Of a DNA stretch of 64,000 nt, positions 41,660-49,176 are shown piece by piece. The notes below the pieces were generated by a model. It did no database searches. It had not been told where the DNA came from and saw only the letters and a list, made by a program, of their open reading frames with translations. Position 1 is the stretch's first letter. Each line of letters starts with the position of its first letter. Both the position numbers and the translations under genes were made by a program. Origin of the DNA: Nocardioides sp. JS614 (lineage in GTDB: Bacteria; Actinomycetota; Actinomycetes; Propionibacteriales; Nocardioidaceae); contig NC_008699.1 in assembly GCF_000015265.1 (NCBI RefSeq), positions 3,286,001 to 3,350,000 on the forward strand, read 5' to 3'.

Positions 41660-42643
41660 TCAGCCGGGGCGGACCGCACCGGAGTAGGGCATCGAGAAGA
41701 CGCTGGAGACGACGACCCCGGTGCTGGGGTTGGCCGCGTGGACGATCATGCCGTTGCCGATGTAGATGCCGACGTGGCTGATCGGGCTGTAGTAGAAGAC
41801 CAGGTCGCCCGGCTGCAGGTCGCTCGACGCGATGTGCGGGCCCGAGCCGTACTGGGCGCTCGAGGAGTGCGGGAGCGCGACGCCGGCCTGCGCCCAGGCC
41901 ATCATCGTGAGGCCGGAGCAGTCGAACGCGTTCGGTCCCGCGGCGCCGTACACGTAGGCGTCGCCGACCTGTGCCAGCGCGTACTGGACGGCGGCGGCGG
42001 CGCGGCCGGAGACCGGGACGTCGGAGGGGACCCGCAGGCTGCCGCGCGAGAGGATGTCCTCGCGCTCCTGGGCCTTGAGGTCGGAGAGCAGCGACTCGGC
42101 CGCCTCGAGATTCTTGTCGATGGTCGCCTTCTCGGCGGCCAGCTTCTTCTCCAGCGCCGCGACGTCGCCCGCGCGCTTCTCGGTGGCGTCGCTGCGGATG
42201 CCGAGGGCCTTGAGCTCGGTGGCGTAGTCGTCGAAGAGCTGCGACTGGAGGTCGTTGAACGCCGACATCGTCGAGAGCTGGGAGAGGAAGGCCTCGGGAT
42301 CGTCGGAGACGACGACCTGGCCGACCGCGCTGAGGTTCTGCCCCTCGTACTGCCGGACGACGGAGTCCTGGACCTGCTGGCGGACCACGTCGAGACGGTC
42401 GTCCTGGCGCTCCTGGTCGGCGCGCAGCGAACCCAGGTCACGCTGCAGCTCCTTGAGCTCCAGCTTGGCGTCGTTGTACCGCTCCGAGGCCTGCTCGGCC
42501 TCGAGGTAGAGCCGGTCGACCCGCGCCTGGACGTCGTCGATGTCGGGCTCAGCCGAGGCCGGCGAGGAGGGCATGAAGCCGACAGCGGCGATGAGCGCGA
42601 AGCCGGTCAGGAGGGTGATCAGTCGGTTCCGGCCGTTCTGCAC
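41660..42643 (-). CDS. Secreted NlpC/P60 peptidoglycan hydrolase
   Basis: This 327-residue exported protein begins with a signal peptide (cleavage near SPASAEP). A coiled-coil domain follows (residues 35-200) that resembles the autoinhibitory N-domain of RipA-type hydrolases. The C-terminal NlpC/P60 domain has catalytic Cys in NAFDCSGLTMMAW and His in PISHVGIYIG. It cleaves peptide stems of peptidoglycan, presumably at division. Position and length match Rv2190c (from memory). Its leader holds a c-di-AMP riboswitch, and a GTCAC repeat array lies beyond it. GTG 42643 follows AAGGAGAG. Confidence 0.92.
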   Translation of the reverse strand: MQNGRNRLITLLTGFALIAAVGFMPSSPASAEPDIDDVQARVDRLYLEAEQASERYNDAKLELKELQRDLGSLRADQERQDDRLDVVRQQVQDSVVRQYEGQNLSAVGQVVVSDDPEAFLSQLSTMSAFNDLQSQLFDDYATELKALGIRSDATEKRAGDVAALEKKLAAEKATIDKNLEAAESLLSDLKAQEREDILSRGSLRVPSDVPVSGRAAAAVQYALAQVGDAYVYGAAGPNAFDCSGLTMMAWAQAGVALPHSSSAQYGSGPHIASSDLQPGDLVFYYSPISHVGIYIGNGMIVHAANPSTGVVVSSVFSMPYSGAVRPG

Positions 42644-42669
42644 GAGCGGGCGCTCTCCTTGTACGTCGT

Positions 42670-42840
42670 ACGCCTACCGGGTGAGCTGACGGGTTCGGGC
42701 ACGACATTTGCCCTACGCCTCGAGAGGCGATTCACCCCAGGTGGCCCGAACCACCGATGGTTCCCCGGCTCCCGGGCCGGTGAACCGGTCCGAGACTCAG
42801 CGCGGCGACCGCGCGGATCCGAGTGATCCACTTCCACGGC
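42670..42840 (-). ncRNA. ydaO/yuaA (c-di-AMP) riboswitch in the leader of the NlpC/P60 gene
   Basis: Read on the minus strand, the leader contains GGGGTGAATCG, GTAGGGC and then CCGAACCCG-TCAGCTCACC-CGGTAGGCG. These are the hallmark blocks of actinobacterial ydaO riboswitches. The family binds cyclic di-AMP and usually turns off cell-wall hydrolase and rpf genes. Boundaries are approximate. About 26 nt separate its 3' end from the start codon and include the ribosome site. Confidence 0.82.
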
Positions 42841-42953
42841 CACCTGAGCGTCACACGTTAACGGCGGCGTCCAGCGGCGTCCAAGTTACCGGGCATGTCT
42901 CGGTGAATTTCTTGTCACGCCAGCCGGATCTTTACCCGAGATGGACCACAGAA

Positions 42954-42989
42954 GTCACGCCAGTCACAAGAGTCACAGAAGTCACAGCC
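42954..42989. repeat. Four tandem 9-bp GTCAC repeats, putative MtrA sites
   Basis: GTCAC recurs at exactly 9-bp spacing (42954, 42963, 42972, 42981); the units are GTCACGCCA, GTCACAAGA, GTCACAGAA and GTCACAGCC. Further GTCAC copies lie at 42914 and 42850. The units match the GTCACAgcg-type direct repeats described for the response regulator MtrA, a regulator of cell-wall hydrolase genes in actinobacteria. They lie upstream of the riboswitch. Confidence 0.6.
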
Positions 42990-43003
42990 TGGCCGCGTCG
43001 GGC

Positions 43004-43213
43004 TCACGCCGACTCCACCACCGGTGGGCCGTCGACGGGCTGGACGAGCCGCAGGGGCGGGACCAGGCCGCCGCGGGCCAGGACGTCGAGGGCGCGCCGG
43101 CCGTCGTCGTCGAAGGTGAGCTCGGGAGGCGGCCCGAGCAGCACGGTCACCACGCAGTCGTGGCAGTGCAGACCCCGCACCGTGCAGGTCTCGCAGTCGA
43201 TTCGCGTCGTCAT
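43004..43213 (-). CDS. Small Cys-rich conserved protein
   Basis: A 69-residue protein with two CxxC pairs (IDCETCTVRGLHCHDCVVTV) that probably bind zinc. A short C-terminal part follows (DDDGRRALDVLARGGLVPP). Small proteins of this type recur near NlpC/P60 and NYN-domain genes in actinobacteria. Function unknown. ATG 43213 is preferred because the conserved Cys pattern begins directly after it; an upstream in-frame start adds eight unconserved residues. Confidence 0.6.
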   Translation of the reverse strand: MTTRIDCETCTVRGLHCHDCVVTVLLGPPPELTFDDDGRRALDVLARGGLVPPLRLVQPVDGPPVVESA

Positions 43214-43290
43214 GTCAGGAACGGTCGCAGGGACCACCGACAGCGGCGCCGGGGAGCGCCACCTCCCGGCGTGTCGCGCGGACCAGGTGA

Positions 43291-44568
43291 CTACCGGGTC
43301 AGGACCTCGACGAGCGCCTCGGACGAGATCACCCGGGCGCCACTGCGGGCGACGTCCTCGGCGACCGCCCGGTCACCGGTGACGACGACCACCACCCGGC
43401 CCTCGGGCTCGACGGCCACCAGGTCGCGGAGCACGTCGTCGGCGATCACCCCGCGCGGGCTGAAGAGCACCTTGACGCCCCGTGGCGTGTGCACCAGGGG
43501 ACGGTGGTCGGTGTCCGCCGCGTCGAACACCACGGTCGTCTCTGCCCGGGTCCGGGCGACCAGGGGGGCGAGCGCGGTGACCAGGCGGTTGCGCTGCGCC
43601 TCGAGGGGTGTCGTCGGCCAGGCGGTCTTGGTCACGTTGTAGCCGTCGATGAGGAGCCGGGCCCGGGGCATCGCGAGGTACTGCTCGAGCAGCGCGGCGC
43701 TGGAGGTCCCGAGCGCGCCCGCCGCGCTCGGCTCCCGGGTCCCCGCCGCGGCCACGTCGGCCTCCACGCGGTCCCCGGGCGCCCCGGCGACCGGCGGCAG
43801 GGCCAGCTCGCGGCGCAGGCCCGCGGCCGCGTCGATCACGGTGTCGAGGAGCATCCGCGCGCGCAACGTGGCGTCGTCGCGCTCCGAGCGGGCGTCGCGC
43901 CGGCCCCGGGCGGCCTCCGCCTCGAGCCGCTCCAGCTGCCCGCGCAGCCGCCGGTTGTCCTTCTCCAGCACCGCACACCGCTCCGCAGCCAGGGCCTCCG
44001 CGGCCTGCTGCGCCTGGCCGGCCTCGTCGGCCGCCGCGCGCGCCTCGCGCTCGGCGGCCCGGGTGTCCCCGAGCTTGCGCCGCAACGCTGCGTTCTCGGT
44101 CTTGTACTCGCCGATCTCAGATCGGTGTGCGGCCCGCAGGTCGCGCAGCGTCTGCTCGGCGTCGGCGAGCCGGCCGCGCAGTCGCTCGAGCTCATGGTCG
44201 TCGGGGTCCGGCCGAGCGGGAGCGGAGCGCTCGGACATGCGTCGTACGGCGTCCTCCAGCTCGGTCTCCCACCCCTCGGCCCGGGTCAGCCACCGGTGCG
44301 CGGCCACCGCGGCCGCGTCGTCCTCGGCCGGGGCGGGCCGGGCGGCGACCTGGGTGCCGACCCGGGCCCGGAAGTCGTCGTCCGCTAGCGCCCCCGCGAT
44401 CGCGGTCCCGCCCAGGCGCGCGCGGCGGGTCGGGGCGAAGCCCGCCACCCGGCGTACGGCGGCGGGCAGCCGGGGCACGTCCGGCAGCGCCTCCGCGGTC
44501 ATCGCGACGACGCGAGCGCGGACAGGCTCCGGCAGCTCGGCGAGCGAGCGCAGCACGGGCTCGGTCAC
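43291..44568 (-). CDS. NYN-domain (PIN-like RNase) protein with coiled coil
   Basis: This 425-residue protein has an N-terminal helical domain (LAELPEPVRARVVAMTAEALP), a long Arg/Glu/Ala coiled coil at about residues 120-235 and a C-terminal NYN domain of the YacP/PIN-like type. The NYN acidic residues are in LLIDGYNVTK, VVFDAADTD and IADDVLRDL. Such domains cut or process RNA; the target is unknown. It lies 10 nt after the zinc-ribbon gene and is probably co-transcribed with it. Confidence 0.85.
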   Translation of the reverse strand: MTEPVLRSLAELPEPVRARVVAMTAEALPDVPRLPAAVRRVAGFAPTRRARLGGTAIAGALADDDFRARVGTQVAARPAPAEDDAAAVAAHRWLTRAEGWETELEDAVRRMSERSAPARPDPDDHELERLRGRLADAEQTLRDLRAAHRSEIGEYKTENAALRRKLGDTRAAEREARAAADEAGQAQQAAEALAAERCAVLEKDNRRLRGQLERLEAEAARGRRDARSERDDATLRARMLLDTVIDAAAGLRRELALPPVAGAPGDRVEADVAAAGTREPSAAGALGTSSAALLEQYLAMPRARLLIDGYNVTKTAWPTTPLEAQRNRLVTALAPLVARTRAETTVVFDAADTDHRPLVHTPRGVKVLFSPRGVIADDVLRDLVAVEPEGRVVVVVTGDRAVAEDVARSGARVISSEALVEVLTR

Positions 44569-44578
44569 GGCCGGCCCG

Positions 44579-44845
44579 TCAGCTCGGCCCGGAGTCCGCG
44601 CCCGCCGGCTCCTCGACCGGGTGCCGCGACACCACCTCGATCGCGTCGGAGCGGCCGCACCAGCGACAGGTCACCGACTCCACCGCCTCGTCGCGGACCT
44701 CGGTCTGCTCGACGTCGTGGTCGCCGGCGAGGTCGAAGTGCCAGAACTCGGTGGTTCGCCGGGTGCGGGTGACGTCGAAGCGAGTGAGGTTGCCACAGCC
44801 GGAGCAGCGCCAGCGGTGACCGGCGTCGGGGATGTCGGGGGTCAT
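44579..44845 (-). CDS. Small zinc-ribbon protein
   Basis: An 88-residue protein with two Cys pairs about 45 residues apart (WRCSGCGNLTRFDV and VTCRWCGRSD) that form a probable zinc ribbon. The centre (TTEFWHFDLAGDHDVEQTEV) is conserved among actinobacterial neighbours of NYN-domain genes as far as I recall. It may bind nucleic acid with the NYN protein; that is inference. ATG 44845 follows GAGAGGAG. Confidence 0.65.
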   Translation of the reverse strand: MTPDIPDAGHRWRCSGCGNLTRFDVTRTRRTTEFWHFDLAGDHDVEQTEVRDEAVESVTCRWCGRSDAIEVVSRHPVEEPAGADSGPS

Positions 44846-44943
44846 CGCGCTCCTCTCCTGGCTCACGGGTTCTCGTACCGCTCGGGAGCACAGCCTATGC
44901 CCCGCACCCCGCGCGTCTCCCCGGGATTGTCGGTGCCCCGATC

Positions 44944-44949
44944 TAGCGT
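44944..44949 (+). promoter_or_regulatory. -10 box of a leaderless promoter for the DEDDh/GIY-YIG nuclease gene
   Basis: TAGCGT lies 7 nt before ATG 44957. Confidence 0.5.
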
Positions 44950-44956
44950 CACGTGC

Positions 44957-46762
44957 ATGAGCAGCCGTGTCGGAGAGGCCGGCTCCCGCTGGGAGTCGCA
45001 GCGCAGCTTCGACGAGCTCGGCCGCCCGCTGCGCGACATCACCTTCTGCGTGGTCGACCTGGAGACCACCGGTGGCTCGGCCGAGGGCGGCGCGATGATC
45101 ACCGAGATCGGCGCCGTCAAGGTGCGCGGCGGCGAGGTCCTCGGCGAGTTCCAGACGCTGGTCAACCCGCGCACCGAGATCCCGGCGTTCATCGCCGTCC
45201 TCACCGGCATCAGCAACTCGATGGTCGCCGACGCGCCCCCGGTCGAGGCCGCCCTCCCGGCGTTCCTGGAGTTCGCCGCCGGCAGCGTCCTGGTCGCCCA
45301 CAACGCGCCCTTCGACGTCGGCTTCCTGCGCTACTTCGCCGAGCAGCAGGGCCGGCCGTGGCCCGGCTTCGAGGTGGTCGACACCGCCCGCCTCGCGCGG
45401 CGGGTGGTCAGCCGCGACGACGCCCCCAACTGCAAGCTGTCCTCCCTGGCGAAGGCGTTCGGCTCCACGACCACGCCCAACCACCGCGCGCTGTCCGACG
45501 CCCGGGCGACCGTCGACGTGCTGCACGGGCTGATGGAGCGGCTCGGCGGCGTCGGCGTGCACACGCTCGAGGAGCTCCAGACCTTCTCCTCCCGGGTCAG
45601 CTCCGCCCAGCGGCGCAAGCGGCACCTGGCCGAGGGTCTCCCCCACGCCCCGGGTGTGTACCTGTTCCGCGACGAGCAGGCCCAGGTGCTCTACGTCGGC
45701 ACCTCCCGCGACCTGCGCACCCGCGTCCGGTCCTACTTCACCGCCTCCGAGACCCGGTCCCGGATGGGCGAGATGGTCGGCATCGCCACCGTGGTCGACG
45801 CCATCGAGTGCGCCACCGCGCTCGAGGCCGAGGTCCGCGAGCTTCGGCTGATCGCCGAGCACAAGCCGAAGTACAACCGGCGCTCGCGCAACCCCTCGAA
45901 GGTCCACTTCATCAAGCTCACCCGGGAGCCCTGGCCGCGGCTCTCGCTGGTGCGCCGGGTGCTCGACGACGACGCCGACTACCTCGGTCCGTTCTCGTCG
46001 AAGAAGACGGCCGAGAAGTGCCTGGCCGCGCTGCACGAGACGTTCCCCGTCCGGCAGTGCACCGACCGGCTGCCCGGCGACCCGGCCGCCGCCGGACGCG
46101 CGCCGTGCGTGCTGGCCGAGATGGGCCGCTGCCTGGCCCCGTGCGACGGCAGCGTCGACCACGCGACGTACGCCGCCGTCGTCCACCAGCTGCGCGACAC
46201 GCTGCTGCGCCGCCCCGACGAGGTCGTCGAGACGATCAACGCCAAGATGGGGGCGCTGGCCGCCGACGAACGGTTCGAGGAGGCCGGCGTCCATCGCGAC
46301 AGGCTGGCCGCCTTCGTCCGCGCCGCCGCGCGGACCCAGCGACTCTCCGCGCTCACCCGCTGCCCCGAGGTGGTCGCCGCCCGCCGCGAGGACGACCCGA
46401 CCGGACCGGGCGGCCGGTGGGCGGTGCACGTCGTGCGCCACGGCCGGCTGGCCGCGGCCGGGGTGATCCCGGCCGGCGCCGACGCGCACGCGTACGTCGC
46501 CACCCTGCGCCTGTCCGCCGAGACGGTCGCCGCGGCGCCGGGCCCGGTGCCCGCGGCGAGCGCCGAGGAGACCGAGAGGATCCTGCGGTGGCTGGAGTCC
46601 CCGGGGATCCGCCTCGTCGACGTGGACGGCGAGTGGAGCTGCCCGGTGGCCGGCGCGACCCGCCACCTCGCGATCCACGACTCGGCCAACCAGTCACGGC
46701 TGTCGCTGGTGCCGTTCGCCGAGCGGCGGGTGCTCACCACCATGCATCAGCCGGTGCGCTGA
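44957..46762 (+). CDS. DEDDh exonuclease fused to UvrC/Cho-like GIY-YIG endonuclease
   Basis: A 601-residue two-nuclease fusion. Residues about 25-195 form an epsilon-like 3'-5' exonuclease (FCVVDLETTGGSAEGGAMITE, VAHNAPFDVGFLRYF, HRALSDARATVDVL). Residues about 220-330 form a GIY-YIG domain (GVYLFRDEQAQVLYVGTS), followed by a UvrC-like Cys region (GRAPCVLAEMGRCLAPCDG) and a UvrB-contact-like helix. The order matches mycobacterial Rv2191. It is likely to act in DNA repair, combining 3' end trimming with Cho-type incision. The open frame extends far upstream of 44957, but only this ATG gives the conserved N-terminus. Confidence 0.88.
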   Translation: MSSRVGEAGSRWESQRSFDELGRPLRDITFCVVDLETTGGSAEGGAMITEIGAVKVRGGEVLGEFQTLVNPRTEIPAFIAVLTGISNSMVADAPPVEAALPAFLEFAAGSVLVAHNAPFDVGFLRYFAEQQGRPWPGFEVVDTARLARRVVSRDDAPNCKLSSLAKAFGSTTTPNHRALSDARATVDVLHGLMERLGGVGVHTLEELQTFSSRVSSAQRRKRHLAEGLPHAPGVYLFRDEQAQVLYVGTSRDLRTRVRSYFTASETRSRMGEMVGIATVVDAIECATALEAEVRELRLIAEHKPKYNRRSRNPSKVHFIKLTREPWPRLSLVRRVLDDDADYLGPFSSKKTAEKCLAALHETFPVRQCTDRLPGDPAAAGRAPCVLAEMGRCLAPCDGSVDHATYAAVVHQLRDTLLRRPDEVVETINAKMGALAADERFEEAGVHRDRLAAFVRAAARTQRLSALTRCPEVVAARREDDPTGPGGRWAVHVVRHGRLAAAGVIPAGADAHAYVATLRLSAETVAAAPGPVPAASAEETERILRWLESPGIRLVDVDGEWSCPVAGATRHLAIHDSANQSRLSLVPFAERRVLTTMHQPVR

Positions 46763-46768
46763 CGGCGG

Positions 46769-46774
46769 TACAGT
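46769..46774 (+). promoter_or_regulatory. -10 box of a leaderless promoter for the RAM-domain gene
   Basis: TACAGT lies 7 nt before GTG 46782. Confidence 0.5.
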
Positions 46775-46781
46775 CCGGGGC

Positions 46782-47060
46782 GTGATCACCGCCATCGTCT
46801 TCGTGAAGGCCGACGTCGCCCGGATCCCCGAGGTGGCCGAGGAGATCGCCGCCCTCGACGGCGTCAGCGAGGTCTACTCCGTCACCGGGCAGGTCGACCT
46901 CATCGCGCTGGTCCGGGTGCGCAACCACGAGGACGTCGCAGCGGTCGTGGCCGACCGGCTCAACAAGGTGCCGGGCGTGACCGAGACCGAGACCCACATC
47001 GCGTTCCGCACCTACTCCCGTCACGACCTCGAGTCGGCGTTCTCCCTCGGCCTGGACTGA
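46782..47060 (+). CDS. Stand-alone Lrp/AsnC ligand-binding (RAM) domain protein
   Basis: A 92-residue protein equal to the RAM domain of Lrp regulators without a DNA-binding part: AIVFVKADVARIPEVAEEIA, VYSVTGQVDLIALVRVRNHEDV and VTETETHIAFRTYSRHDLE. Such proteins form amino-acid-binding oligomers and may modulate full-length Lrp proteins. The gene lies 8 nt before the next membrane-protein gene. Confidence 0.85.
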   Translation: MITAIVFVKADVARIPEVAEEIAALDGVSEVYSVTGQVDLIALVRVRNHEDVAAVVADRLNKVPGVTETETHIAFRTYSRHDLESAFSLGLD

Positions 47061-47068
47061 CTCCGGCC

Positions 47069-47695
47069 GTGGACTGGGTCAGCGACTACTGGCTCGACAT
47101 CGTCGGCTGGGGCGGCAGCGCACTGCTCGTCTACTCGCTGCTGCAGGCGCGGGTGCTGCGGTTCCGCACCATCAACACCATCGGCTGTGTCGTGCTGATC
47201 TTCTTCAACGCGATGCTCAGCGTCTGGCCGATGGTGGGCATGAACGTCGTGCTCGCGGCGATCAACGTCTGGTTCATCGTGCGGCTGCTCGGCGAGCGCC
47301 ACGACGAGGCGGTCTTCGACGTGCTCGAGGTCCAGCCCGACGACCAGTACCTGCGCCACGTCCTGCGCCTGCACGGTGAGGACATCCTGCGCTACCAGCC
47401 GGACTTCACGTGCGAGCCCGGAGACGGCCACGAGCACGCCTTCATCGTGATGAAGGGCGACGAGACCGTCGGTGTGGTCGTGCTGCGTCGAGACGGCGAG
47501 ACGGCGCGGCTCCTGCTCGACTACGTCACGCCGCGGTACCGCGACTTCACGCCGGGCGAGTTCGTGTGGCGGCGCAGCGGGATGCTGAACGCGCTCGGCG
47601 TGCACCGGGTGACGACATCTCCCAACATGATCGGCGCCTACTACGACCACGTCGGGTTCCGCCGCGAGGGCCAGGAGTACGTCCTCGACGTCTGA
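47069..47695 (+). CDS. Membrane protein with YgjV-like N-terminus and GNAT-like C-terminus
   Basis: This 208-residue protein has three hydrophobic helices in its first 75 residues, including IVGWGGSALLVYSLLQARVL and MVGMNVVLAAINVWFIVRLL, like inner-membrane YgjV proteins. The C-terminal 110 residues resemble an N-acetyltransferase fold, with FIVMKGDETVGVVVLRRDG, YVTPRYRDFTPGEFVWRR and IGAYYDHVGFRREGQEYVLD. A membrane-tethered acyltransferase or ligand sensor is possible. The canonical acetyl-CoA loop (R/QxxGxG/A) is not obvious, so catalysis is uncertain. Confidence 0.7.
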   Translation: MDWVSDYWLDIVGWGGSALLVYSLLQARVLRFRTINTIGCVVLIFFNAMLSVWPMVGMNVVLAAINVWFIVRLLGERHDEAVFDVLEVQPDDQYLRHVLRLHGEDILRYQPDFTCEPGDGHEHAFIVMKGDETVGVVVLRRDGETARLLLDYVTPRYRDFTPGEFVWRRSGMLNALGVHRVTTSPNMIGAYYDHVGFRREGQEYVLDV

Positions 47696-47721
47696 TCCGC
47701 GGCGGGCCTGCCCGCGTCCGA

Positions 47722-48747
47722 TCAGCGCGCGGTCGCGGCGACCCAGCGGTCGAGCACCCGCGCAGCGGCGCCGCTGTCCAGCGACTCGCGGGCCCGCTCG
47801 ACGCCCGCGACCAGCGCCTGGTCGGGGGCGCTGCCGGGCTCGTCGTACACCGCGAGGGCGGCGCCGGCGTTGAGCACGACGGCGTCACGCACCGCGCCGG
47901 TCTCACCGGCGAGCAGCCGCCGGACCACCTCGGCGTTGTGGGCGGCGTCCCCGCCGCGCAGCGCACCGGCCTCGGCCCGCGCGATGCCGAGGTCCGCCGG
48001 GTCGACGCTGGTCTCGCGGACCTCGCCGCCGTGCACCCACCACAGGCGGGACGTGGTGGTGGTCGTCAGCTCGTCGAGGCCGTCGTCACCGCGGAAGACC
48101 CACGCGTCGACGCCGCGCCGGGCGAAGACGCCCGCCATCACCGGCGCCATCCGTGGGTCCGCGCAGCCGATCGCTTGTGCGTGCGCGTGCGCCGGGTTGG
48201 TGAGCGGGCCGAGGAAGTTGAACGTGGTGCCGACGCCGAGCTCGCGCCGGGGCACCGCGGCGTACCGCATCGCCGGGTGGAACGCGGCGGCGAAGCAGAA
48301 GGTGATCCCGACCTCCGCGGCGATCTCGGCGAGCCGGGCGGCGGGCAGGTCGAGGCGGATGCCGAGGCTCTCCAGCACGTCGGCCGAGCCCGACTGGGAG
48401 GAGGCCGAGCGGTTGCCGTGCTTCACGACCCGCGCGCCGGCGCCCGCGGCGACGATCGCGGACATCGTGGAGATGTTCACCGACATCGAGCGGTCGCCAC
48501 CGGTGCCGACGATGTCGAGCAGGCGGCCGGGCACCGAGATCGGGGTGGCCAAGGCGTACATGGTGTCGACGAGGCCACTGACCTCCTCGACGGTCTCACC
48601 CTTGGCCCGCAACGCGATGGCGAAGCCGGCGATCTGGGCGACGGTGGCCTCTCCCGAGAGGATCTCCCCCATCGCCCACGCAGTCTGATCGGCGCTGAGG
48701 TCCGAGCCGGCGACGAGCGCGCCGAGGACCTCCGGCCAGGTGCTCAC
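47722..48747 (-). CDS. trpD: Anthranilate phosphoribosyltransferase
   Basis: A 341-residue enzyme of tryptophan synthesis that transfers phosphoribose from PRPP to anthranilate. Motifs: DIVGTGGDRSMSVNISTMSAI (PRPP site), VVKHGNRSASSQSGSADVLE (anthranilate site), FNFLGPLTNPA and FRGDDGLDELTTT. Length fits TrpD. GTG 48747 overlaps the stop of the upstream receiver-domain gene (GTGA). No other trp gene is adjacent, as in mycobacteria. Confidence 0.95.
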   Translation of the reverse strand: MSTWPEVLGALVAGSDLSADQTAWAMGEILSGEATVAQIAGFAIALRAKGETVEEVSGLVDTMYALATPISVPGRLLDIVGTGGDRSMSVNISTMSAIVAAGAGARVVKHGNRSASSQSGSADVLESLGIRLDLPAARLAEIAAEVGITFCFAAAFHPAMRYAAVPRRELGVGTTFNFLGPLTNPAHAHAQAIGCADPRMAPVMAGVFARRGVDAWVFRGDDGLDELTTTTTSRLWWVHGGEVRETSVDPADLGIARAEAGALRGGDAAHNAEVVRRLLAGETGAVRDAVVLNAGAALAVYDEPGSAPDQALVAGVERARESLDSGAAARVLDRWVAATAR

Positions 48748-49163
48748 GTGCTCGCGGGCACGTGCGAGCGGAGCAGCGACACCACCGTCTCGGCCAGCTG
48801 GATCGGGTCCAGCGGGTGGGGTACGGCGGCCTCGGCGCGCGACCAGGTCGCGAGCCAGGCGTCCTGGGGCCGGCCGGTCAGGACCACGATCGGCGGGCAC
48901 TGGTAGATCTCGTCCTTGAGCTGCTTGGCGATGCCCATGCCGCCGGCGGGCACCGCTTCGCCGTCGAGGATCGCCAGGTCGATGCCACCGGCGTCGAGGT
49001 TCGAGATCACGACCGGCTCGGTCGCCACCTCGACGTACTCGACCTCGGGCAGGTCGGGGTGCGGGCGGCGGCCCAGCGCCACGATGACCTGCTGCCGGGT
49101 GTTCACGTCGTCGCTGTAGACCAGCACCCGCAGGGCGGTCCGCTGAGAGGTCGAGTCGGTCAC
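48744..49163 (-). CDS. Orphan receiver-like protein lacking the switch lysine
   Basis: A 139-residue single receiver-type domain without output. The acidic pair D18/D19 and candidate phospho-acceptor D67 (LAILDGEAVPAGG) are present, as is T96 in IVVLTGRPQ. The conserved Lys before the last loop is replaced: the sequence reads VPHPLDP, with H116-P117 where K-P is expected. It may act as a phosphorylation-independent switch or binding protein. It is coupled to trpD and sits beside the cytochrome oxidase assembly gene. Confidence 0.75.
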   Translation of the reverse strand: MTDSTSQRTALRVLVYSDDVNTRQQVIVALGRRPHPDLPEVEYVEVATEPVVISNLDAGGIDLAILDGEAVPAGGMGIAKQLKDEIYQCPPIVVLTGRPQDAWLATWSRAEAAVPHPLDPIQLAETVVSLLRSHVPAST

Positions 49164-49170
49164 GCCCGCG

Positions 49171-49176
49171 ATGTTA
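49171..49176 (-). promoter_or_regulatory. -10 box of a leaderless promoter for the receiver-trpD pair
   Basis: TAACAT on the minus strand lies 7 nt before GTG 49163, immediately after the ctaG stop. Confidence 0.45.

Noticed and set aside
42954..42989. CRISPR-like array
   Set aside because: Units are 9 bp with 4 variable bases and only four copies, with no cas genes; the pattern fits transcription factor sites.
43649..44940. Long plus-strand open frame upstream of the DEDDh nuclease
   Set aside because: Ser/Arg-rich composition with no domains; it is the shadow of the minus-strand NYN gene. The conserved start is ATG 44957.
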